The position numbers and the translations under genes are program-made. Shown in pieces: positions 1-5,429 of a stretch of DNA of 8,185 bases. This DNA comes from JBFIHZ01 sp041601535. GTDB lineage: Bacteria; Pseudomonadota; Gammaproteobacteria; Xanthomonadales; SZUA-36. Numbering within the stretch: the stretch's first letter is position 1; each line of letters begins with the position of its first letter. The DNA lies in NCBI GenBank assembly GCA_041601535.1, contig JBFIHZ010000175.1, positions 1 through 8,185 of the forward strand, given 5' to 3'. The notes beneath the pieces were generated by a model. That model searched no databases. It was not told the DNA's origin and saw only the letters and a list, made by a program, of their open reading frames with translations.

Positions 1-2810
1 AAACGCAGCCGGGCATCCTGGTCGTTGGCGACCAGGCCACCGCTGTAAAGCGGCTTGATTTCCACGGAAACCGGCCCGGCCAGCTGGCTGACCTGCCCCT
101 CTTTACGCTGCACCAGGCTGACCTGATACATGCCGGGCGTGGCCAGCGGCCCGGCCGGTGGAGACTGCCACGGCGGATACTCTCCCGGCGGATTCAGCTC
201 AATCGGTTCCGCAGCCGGGTAGCGCATGTCCCATGCCACCCGGTGAAACCCCTTGCTGGCCGGCCCTTCGATACGCCGCACCACCTCACCCTGGGCATCG
301 CGTATAACCAGGGTAATTCCCGGCTCCTGTTCTCTGTCCTCGCGGCGCAGCTGATCCCACGACGGGTAAGGTGTGTCTTCGCCCTGCCCGGCTTTCGCCT
401 GCTCTGCCTTCCGCCGTTGTTCCTTCAGCGACAGCAGATCTTGCGGCAGGTAATACGACAGAACGACTCCATATGGCGGATTGTCAGCGGTATAACGACC
501 AATGCCCCAGTCACCCTTGCCACCCCAGCCCCGGCGGCTGTCCGGCAGATACATCCAGCTGGAGCGCGGGGCAAACAGCACGGCCTTGTCTGCCAGGCTG
601 GCCGGCCGGGTGCGCAATGGCGACAAGTCATCCAGGATGTAAATGCCCAGGCCAAAGGTGCCGATCACCAGGTCGTCCTCACGCCGCTGGATTTCCAGGT
701 CGCGCACCGCCACCGTGGGCAGGTTGCCCAGTTCATGCCAGTGGCCGCCATCATCCTGGGTGAAAAACACACCGAATTCCGTACCCACAAACAACAGCCC
801 CGGCATCTGTTGATCTTCAACAATCGTGTGGGCCGTGCCACGTTCCGGCAGGCCGGCGGAGATCAGCTGCCAGCTGCGGCCCCGGTCTGAGGTTTTCAGC
901 ACATAGGGTTTGTAGTCGCCGCGCTTGTGGTTGTCGATGGTGGCATAGGCCACATTGCGGTCATGCCGCGAGGCAATAATGTCTTCCACCAGCGACTGGT
1001 CCGGCACGCCTTTGAAGCGTTCCACCCGCACCCAGTTAGCGCCGCCATCATCACTGACATGGATCAGCCCGTCGTCGGTACCGGCATACAGCAGGCCTTC
1101 CTGCAACGGGCTTTCATCCACCGCGATCAGTGCGCCGTAAATGGACGTTGAGGCATTCTTGGCAATGGCGTCCACGCTCCACACCCGTCCCATCACCGGC
1201 AGGGCATTGCGATCCATGCCACGGCTCAGATCGCCACTGACCGCCACCCAGCTTTCACCCCGGTCATCCGAACGGAACAGGCGTTCGGCACCGTAATACA
1301 GGCGATGAGGATCGTGTGGCGAAATGATCAGTGGCGCATTCCAGTTCCATTTGTAATCGTTCTCGCCGGATCCTGGCTGCGGTGTAATGGCCAGACGTTC
1401 ACCACTGATGCGGTCAAAGCGGGTTAATCCACCGTTCTGATACTGGGCATAAACAATATTGGCATCGGTGGGGTCAATCTGCGCCTTGAAACCGTCACCA
1501 AACTGCGCGATCCACCAGTCGGCATTGCTGATGCCATCCGTGAAGGTATTACGGCTGGGACCACACAGTGTCTGGTTGTCCTGGGTGCCGGCACACACGT
1601 TATAGAACGGGAAGTCGTTGTCCGGAGTCGCCCGATAAAATTGTGTTGTCGGCAAATTGCGCACATGGCGCCACTTCTGACCCCGGTCCCAGCTCTCATA
1701 GATGCCGCCATCACCGCCGATATAAAGGTGGCGGGTATTGTTCGGGTCTATCCACAAGGCATGGTCATCCACGTGACGGTTTTCAAACGACAGCTTTTGC
1801 CAGGTCTTGCCGGCATCTTCCGAAACATGGGTAAACGTGTCCACCGCATAAACCCGGTCGGCATTATGCGGGTCAACAATCAGTTCGTTGTAGTACTGGG
1901 GGCTGGAAGGCAAATGACTGGATTGCTTTACCCAGGTCTCACCGAAATCCGCGCTGCGGTAAATACCCCTGCCGTCCGCGTCGGCTTCGATCACGGCATA
2001 CACCACGCCCGGTTCAGACGGTGCCGCTGCCAGGCCAATGCGGCCAAGGTCGCCGGAGGGCAGCCCCTGGCTGATGCGCCGCCAGGTCTTGCCCCCATCC
2101 ATGGTTTTGTGCACACCACTGCCCGGACCGCCGTTGATCAAGGTCCACACATGACGGCGGCGCTGCCAGGAACTGGCCAGCATCACATCGGCATTGCGCG
2201 TATCAATGACAAACTCGTTGACCCCGGTGTGTTCATCAATGTCCAGAACCCGTTCCCAGTTCTGGCCGCCATCGGCAGACCGGTATAAACCCCGGTCGCC
2301 ACCCGCATTCCACAAGGGCCCCTGCGCCGCAACCCAGACCAGCTCCGGGTTGTCCGCGGAAAACCGGATCATGGAAATATGCCCGGAGTCCTGCAGGCCC
2401 ATGTTCTGCCAGCTTTGGCCGCCATCCAGTGAGCGGTAAACGCCATCCCCATATCCCACACTGCGCTGGGCGTTGTTCTCGCCACTGCCCACCCAGACGA
2501 TTTCCGGGTTGTCGGGATGCAGCGCCACCACACCGGTGGCGTAAGAGTTTTCATTCCTGAATACGTGAGACCAGGTGATGCCATCGTTGGTGGTTTTCCA
2601 CACACCACCACTGGCCATGGCCACGTAATAGACTTCGCGGCGTTCAGGATGGAAAGCGAAATCGGCCACCCGCCCGGACGTCAGCGCGGGGCCAATGGAA
2701 CGCAGTGGAATATCCGACAAGGGATGCTCATCAAGCGCTGTTGCCGTGAGCGGGATCACAGGCAGCAGCAGGCCGGTCAGAATCAGGGCAGCGCAAGCAA
2801 TACGATACAT
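1..2810 (-). CDS. Secreted Asp-box (BNR/VPS10-sortilin-like) beta-propeller protein, C-terminus outside window
   Basis: An open minus-strand frame of 936 codons starts at ATG 2810-2808 and is still open at the left edge, so only the C-terminal end is missing. Residues 1-25 form a Sec signal peptide, hydrophobic and ending in ATA before LDEH. About eleven Asp-box repeats of the S-x-D-x-G-x-x-W type follow, the first at 72-80 (ending ITW) and the last at 683-691 (FTQDDGGHW). This is typical of the bacterial WD40/YVTN/BNR-like, sortilin-N (VPS10) propeller family, often labelled glycosyl hydrolase or sialidase without biochemical proof. Conserved points are HVDDHALW (346-353), QDN (410-412) and GDGF (438-441). 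A charged stretch around 790-825 leads into a C-terminal Ig-like (FlgD-type) domain with VAWDM at 858-862. No clear Shine-Dalgarno precedes the ATG. It is a paralog of the plus-strand gene at 5430. Family and export are confident; the molecular function is unknown. Confidence 0.9.
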   Translation of the reverse strand, partial: MYRIACAALILTGLLLPVIPLTATALDEHPLSDIPLRSIGPALTSGRVADFAFHPERREVYYVAMASGGVWKTTNDGITWSHVFRNENSYATGVVALHPDNPEIVWVGSGENNAQRSVGYGDGVYRSLDGGQSWQNMGLQDSGHISMIRFSADNPELVWVAAQGPLWNAGGDRGLYRSADGGQNWERVLDIDEHTGVNEFVIDTRNADVMLASSWQRRRHVWTLINGGPGSGVHKTMDGGKTWRRISQGLPSGDLGRIGLAAAPSEPGVVYAVIEADADGRGIYRSADFGETWVKQSSHLPSSPQYYNELIVDPHNADRVYAVDTFTHVSEDAGKTWQKLSFENRHVDDHALWIDPNNTRHLYIGGDGGIYESWDRGQKWRHVRNLPTTQFYRATPDNDFPFYNVCAGTQDNQTLCGPSRNTFTDGISNADWWIAQFGDGFKAQIDPTDANIVYAQYQNGGLTRFDRISGERLAITPQPGSGENDYKWNWNAPLIISPHDPHRLYYGAERLFRSDDRGESWVAVSGDLSRGMDRNALPVMGRVWSVDAIAKNASTSIYGALIAVDESPLQEGLLYAGTDDGLIHVSDDGGANWVRVERFKGVPDQSLVEDIIASRHDRNVAYATIDNHKRGDYKPYVLKTSDRGRSWQLISAGLPERGTAHTIVEDQQMPGLLFVGTEFGVFFTQDDGGHWHELGNLPTVAVRDLEIQRREDDLVIGTFGLGIYILDDLSPLRTRPASLADKAVLFAPRSSWMYLPDSRRGWGGKGDWGIGRYTADNPPYGVVLSYYLPQDLLSLKEQRRKAEQAKAGQGEDTPYPSWDQLRREDREQEPGITLVIRDAQGEVVRRIEGPASKGFHRVAWDMRYPAAEPIELNPPGEYPPWQSPPAGPLATPGMYQVSLVQRKEGQVSQLAGPVSVEIKPLYSGGLVANDQDARLR

Positions 2811-2904
2811 GTTTCAAACCCGAACGAAAAAAGGCCGTTCAGTTTACGCAAAAGCCCGCCCGGCTGCACATTGCAGGCGTCGAGCAGAACGGGATTCAGG
2901 TTGA
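2811..2904 (-). other. Intergenic gap with two small hairpins, possible weak promoter
   Basis: These 94 bases separate the epoxide hydrolase stop codon from the propeller start. Read on the minus strand they contain a CTGCA/TGCAG inverted repeat with a 3-base loop (2864-2876) and a GAACG/CGTTC inverted repeat (2822-2840) whose 9-base loop holds six T. Neither is a convincing intrinsic terminator, because no T tract follows a stable stem. A TAAACT box at 2841-2846 matches the -10 consensus at four of six positions but has only a poor -35. The propeller gene could therefore be read through from the upstream operon or use this weak site; the sequence does not decide. Confidence 0.35.
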
Positions 2905-3885
2905 TCAGAGCGCCGACAGAAACGCCAGCAATGCCCGGTTACACTGATCGCTGCGTTCCTGTTGAATCCAGTGACCCGCAGCTTCCAGCCACACCAGCTC
3001 CCGCAAGTCCGGCACCACGGGCTGCATGCGCAGCCACAAGGCATCCCGTCCCAGATGTTTCACCACCGGGTCCTGGTCGCCGGCGATAAACAGTGCCGGC
3101 ACCGTTATCACCTGGTCCTGCCGGCTCATCAATTCCCAGTTGCGGTCAAAATTGCGGTAATAATTCAAGCCGCCGCGAAAGCCGGAGCGGCGGAACTCCT
3201 GCACATAGAACTCGAGATCTGCATCACTCAACCAGGGCGGTAATGCACGAATCCCGCCCCAGCGGCCAATCCAGCCACCGGCATCGCGGTGGGGGTCGGT
3301 AATCGTGGGCGGGTGGCGCGGTGTATCCGGAGAGGCGTATAGCATGCGCAACAGTTCGCGTGGCCTGGCCTCGTACTCCGCCTCGGCCCGGCCCGGCTGC
3401 TGGTGATACAGAATGTAGTAGAAATCCTCACCAAAGCGCTGTTTCCAGATTTGCGTGGGCGGTGCCGGGGGGAGCCCCAGGTGCGGCACGCTAAGCGCCG
3501 CTACGGCGTGAAACCGCCGCGGCTGCAACAATGCCGCATGCCAGGCCACCACCGCGCCCCAGTCATGGCCGACCACCACGGCCTGTTGCGCTTGCTGGCT
3601 ATCGAGCAGGCCGGCGAGATCATCCACCAGGTGCAGAATGTCATACGATTCGATGTCCTGTGGCGCATCGCTGGCGCCGTAGCCACGCATATCCGGCGCA
3701 ATCACGCGGTAGCCGGCAGCGGCCAGCACGGGAATCTGGTAACGCCATGAATACCAGGACTCGGGCCAGCCATGTACCAGCAGCACCAGCGGGCCCTCGC
3801 GGGGACCCGCTGCGGAGATGCGCATACGAATGCCGTTGCTGTGTACAAACTGTTGTTCGATATCCGGCAACAGCGGGTTATTCAT
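2905..3885 (-). CDS. Epoxide hydrolase, alpha/beta-hydrolase fold
   Basis: A 326-residue protein with the hallmarks of soluble epoxide hydrolases, which open epoxides to vicinal diols through a covalent ester intermediate. The oxyanion-hole motif HGWP is at 38-41. The nucleophile elbow GHDWGA (106-111) carries Asp108, where a serine hydrolase would have Ser. The acid is probably Asp272 in GDQDPVV and the base His305 in AAGHW. The lid tyrosines that activate the epoxide are probably Tyr157 (in FYYILYHQQPG) and Tyr243 (in LNYYRNFD). Length fits the family. It has no signal peptide, so it should be cytoplasmic. I chose the ATG at 3885 because the in-frame extension to 4020 is an off-frame reading of the cytochrome gene and lacks family features. 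The start has no good Shine-Dalgarno. It is the last of four close minus-strand genes, 49 bases after the cytochrome gene. Haloalkane dehalogenase is less likely because of the lid tyrosines and HGWPE. The natural substrate is unknown. Confidence 0.92.
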   Translation of the reverse strand: MNNPLLPDIEQQFVHSNGIRMRISAAGPREGPLVLLVHGWPESWYSWRYQIPVLAAAGYRVIAPDMRGYGASDAPQDIESYDILHLVDDLAGLLDSQQAQQAVVVGHDWGAVVAWHAALLQPRRFHAVAALSVPHLGLPPAPPTQIWKQRFGEDFYYILYHQQPGRAEAEYEARPRELLRMLYASPDTPRHPPTITDPHRDAGGWIGRWGGIRALPPWLSDADLEFYVQEFRRSGFRGGLNYYRNFDRNWELMSRQDQVITVPALFIAGDQDPVVKHLGRDALWLRMQPVVPDLRELVWLEAAGHWIQQERSDQCNRALLAFLSAL

Positions 3886-3934
3886 GCGCTGCCCAGGCCG
3901 TCCGGATGGAGTGCGCACGCCACAGCATGGTCTG

Positions 3935-4486
3935 TCAGTCCACGTCCGTGCCGGCTGGTTCGCGCTTGCGGCCATGCAACATGGCGGCCACCAGGTTTTC
4001 CCGGTGGTGCCAGCTGGCATGTATCACCCCCGCCAGGTGCAGGGCGATCAGGCCGAAACAGGCCCAGGTGAGTGTTTCATGCAGGTTTTCCACCCACTCA
4101 ACGCCCCAGTAACGGTCGGTGGTATACAACCAGCCACTGATGCAGGTCGCCAGCACGCCCAGCAGCAGGCACACCGTCATCCAGCCGCCCAGCGGGTTAT
4201 GACCGATAAAACGCGGCGCGGTGGAGGTAAGCCACTTGCGGCTGTAACTCAGAGTTTTTGCGGGGGAACGGATAAATTGGGAAAAGCGGGCGTAGCGCGT
4301 GCCGGCGAAACCCCAAATCAAGCGGATGCCAACAACCGCCAGTACCCCATAGCCCAGCCACTCATGCATGGCACCGGAGGCATGGCGGGTGAAATAGGCG
4401 GCGAAAAAGCCAGTGGCCAGCAGCCAGTGCAGGGTACGGACCAGACGGTCCCATACCCTGACCTGGCCAACTCCAGGCGGGTTCAC
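3935..4486 (-). CDS. Cytochrome b561 family membrane protein
   Basis: A 183-residue integral membrane protein of the Ni-hydrogenase-type cytochrome b / bacterial cytochrome b561 family (Pfam PF01292), which binds b hemes and moves electrons across or along the inner membrane. The start VWDRLVRTLHW is typical, as are HEWLGYG near 41-47, the short SPAKTLSY connector and the end LHETLTW...ALHLAGVIHASWHH. Four hydrophobic helices lie near 15-33, 43-61, 100-121 and 140-160. Likely heme ligands are among His20, His41, His136, His150 and His156. The start is GTG at 4486-4484, overlapping the upstream PepSY stop as GTGA. No ATG or GTG follows before the first helix. An AGGAG abuts this GTG with no spacer, so translation is probably coupled to the PepSY gene. 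The partner suggests a periplasmic or quinone-linked redox role; the electron donor and acceptor cannot be read from the sequence. Confidence 0.93.
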   Translation of the reverse strand: MNPPGVGQVRVWDRLVRTLHWLLATGFFAAYFTRHASGAMHEWLGYGVLAVVGIRLIWGFAGTRYARFSQFIRSPAKTLSYSRKWLTSTAPRFIGHNPLGGWMTVCLLLGVLATCISGWLYTTDRYWGVEWVENLHETLTWACFGLIALHLAGVIHASWHHRENLVAAMLHGRKREPAGTDVD

Positions 4487-4782
4487 TCCTGGTGGTCGTC
4501 TTCCAGCGGGATCGGTTCGAAGGTAACCGGGTGAAAATAAGCTTCAACCCGCTCACCGTTTTCGTCCAGGGCATAAACCTCGTAGCAACCGCCATCAACC
4601 TTGACACGGCGCACGGTCCAGCCTTTTTCCGTCAGCTGCTTTTCCAGCTCTTCCATGCTCTGCCAGCCGGATTCCGGGCCGGAGTCGCAGGTAGCCAGGC
4701 CGGTGGCATGGGCCGGAACGGCACAGGCCAGCACGCCTGCCATGGTCAGTGCCGTGAACAGCGTTTTCATACTCGTTTTCAT
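4483..4782 (-). CDS. Secreted PepSY-domain protein
   Basis: A 99-residue protein with a Sec signal peptide (residues 1-26, ending AHA) and a single small PepSY-like domain (PepSY_2 type, about 40-92). The domain begins with W40-x-SMEELE, continues with a strand ending RRVKVDGGCYEVYALD and closes with AYFHPVTFEPI. It should be periplasmic. PepSY domains were first proposed as protease inhibitors. Stand-alone periplasmic ones are often found beside cytochrome b561 genes, as here, where a redox-partner role is suspected but not shown. Mature Cys32 and Cys66 could form a disulfide. The start ATG at 4782 has a good GGGAG site five bases upstream. A second in-frame ATG (Met5) is possible but would trim the basic end of the signal peptide. 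Its stop overlaps the cytochrome start, which indicates tight co-expression. Confidence 0.88.
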   Translation of the reverse strand: MKTSMKTLFTALTMAGVLACAVPAHATGLATCDSGPESGWQSMEELEKQLTEKGWTVRRVKVDGGCYEVYALDENGERVEAYFHPVTFEPIPLEDDHQE

Positions 4783-4787
4783 TACAT

Positions 4788-4807
4788 CTCCCGGTGGTCA
4801 TCCCACC
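4788..4807 (-). promoter_or_regulatory. RBS of the PepSY gene with an adjacent hairpin
   Basis: On the minus strand a GGTGG/CCACC stem with a 5-base loop (4793-4807) directly abuts the GGGAG ribosome binding site (4788-4792), which lies five bases before the ATG at 4782. The hairpin occupies nearly half of the 36-base gap after the preceding gene. It has no T tract, so it is not an intrinsic terminator. It could protect the downstream mRNA end or modulate initiation. The ribosome binding site is well supported; any role for the hairpin is inference. Confidence 0.5.
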
Positions 4808-4818
4808 CTGTGACTATT

Positions 4819-5196
4819 TCAGTTTTCCGCGGTACGCGCCTTATACGAGCGAACGGCCTCGTTGAACCGCTCGGCTACCCGCTCTTCCATATCGACCGAG
4901 TAATTGAACGATGAAACCAGGGCCTGCTTGTTGCCTGGCGTGAGTTCCGCGCCTGCCTCTGCTTCTTTCAGGCAGCTGCGATAGGTTTCCAGGGTGGTTT
5001 GAAACGTGGCCACATCACCTTTGGCCGCAACCAGTTGCTCGTAGCTGGCGTCTTCGGGAATCGCATCCGGCGCCGCGGGCAATACACATTTCTGTGCGGC
5101 ATCCGGCAATACCACGGTAAAATCTTCTTCCTCAGTCTGGGCGTGGGCGATATTGATGCACACCCCCGCCAGCAATAAAAACAATACTTTTTTCAC
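4819..5196 (-). CDS. Small secreted protein of unknown function with two cysteines
   Basis: A 125-residue protein I cannot assign to a named family. Residues 1-19 form a clear Sec signal peptide (MKK, a hydrophobic core, then AHA before QTEEE). The mature part starts acidic, then has CVLPAAPDAIPE (37-48) and a mostly helical, charged region of about 50-122. Its only mature cysteines are Cys37 and Cys75 (in YRSCLKE), which could form a disulfide in the periplasm. The start is GTG at 5196-5194, supported by an ideal AAGGAG (5204-5209) seven bases upstream and by the signal peptide beginning right there. It is the first gene after the leftward promoter and stands 36 bases before the PepSY gene, so it probably leads that operon. 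A role with the PepSY/cytochrome pair is possible but rests on position only. Confidence 0.85.
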   Translation of the reverse strand: MKKVLFLLLAGVCINIAHAQTEEEDFTVVLPDAAQKCVLPAAPDAIPEDASYEQLVAAKGDVATFQTTLETYRSCLKEAEAGAELTPGNKQALVSSFNYSVDMEERVAERFNEAVRSYKARTAEN

Positions 5197-5223
5197 AATT
5201 CAACTCCTTGGGAACGAGGGGCG

Positions 5224-5252
5224 ATTATAGCCCAATCGGGTGCGGGTAAAAC
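5224..5252 (-). promoter_or_regulatory. Leftward sigma70-type promoter for the small-gene operon
   Basis: On the minus strand a perfect TATAAT occupies 5229-5224. The region 16-17 bases upstream reads TTTTAC or GTTTTA (5252-5246), a poor -35, so the promoter may depend on an activator. Transcription would start near 5217, leaving about 20 bases before the GTG at 5196, with the AAGGAG site in between. The -35 area lies inside a short GGGT-AAA-ACCC palindrome (5244-5254). Confidence 0.6.
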
Positions 5253-5284
5253 CCTTGCAACGGGCAAATTTTCCTGCGGGCAAA
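5243..5284. repeat. Three direct copies of cgggYaaa in the divergent control region
   Basis: The octamer cgggYaaa occurs at 5243-5250 (Y=t), 5261-5268 (Y=c) and 5277-5284 (Y=c). The last two extend to the identical nonamer cgggcaaat. Start-to-start spacing is 18 and 16 bases. The first copy overlaps the weak -35 of the leftward promoter and the others lie just upstream, where activator or repressor sites are expected. No known regulator motif is recognised. Confidence 0.4.
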
Positions 5285-5371
5285 TACCAGCTGATCCCAG
5301 CATACGGCACCATCCGGTCAGTTCAAAATCACCATCAGCGCAGTCCAGCGGCACAACATGACTATCTGCAG

Positions 5372-5399
5372 TTGACAATTATTGCCGCAACATTAAACC
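5372..5399 (+). promoter_or_regulatory. Rightward promoter candidate for the second propeller gene
   Basis: A perfect TTGACA (5372-5377) is followed 15-16 bases later by TTAAAC or TAAACC (5393-5399), a weak -10 with three of six matches. The start point would fall near 5406, about 24 bases before the ATG at 5430. The good -35, the AT-rich surroundings and the position in the divergent gap support it; the poor -10 weakens it. Confidence 0.45.
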
Positions 5400-5418
5400 T
5401 TTGTCGTCTATTTTCTCC

Positions 5419-5423
5419 AGGAG
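5419..5423 (+). promoter_or_regulatory. Ribosome binding site of the plus-strand propeller gene
   Basis: AGGAG lies six bases upstream of the ATG at 5430. It fixes the start of the plus-strand gene, together with the signal peptide that begins at that ATG. Confidence 0.8.
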
Positions 5424-5429
5424 TTCCCC

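Noticed and set aside
243..2288. Long plus-strand open frames (for example 243-890 and 1641-2288) opposite the left propeller gene
   Set aside because: They are antisense shadows of the GC-rich minus-strand gene, which has a signal peptide and clear Asp-box repeats. The plus frames show no domain, no good ribosome site and His/Arg/Pro/Gln-rich composition.
2822..2876. Intrinsic terminator between the epoxide hydrolase and the left propeller gene
   Set aside because: There are two short hairpins but no stable stem followed by a T tract on the minus strand. The six T lie inside a loop.
2905..4020. A longer, 371-residue version of the epoxide hydrolase
   Set aside because: The extra 45 residues are mostly the cytochrome gene read in another frame. 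Epoxide hydrolases begin shortly before the first strand, as with the ATG at 3885.
5193..5378. A 61-residue minus-strand frame across the divergent gap
   Set aside because: It would need a TTG start with no ribosome site, lies over the perfect TATAAT, and resembles no family. A promoter region is the better reading.
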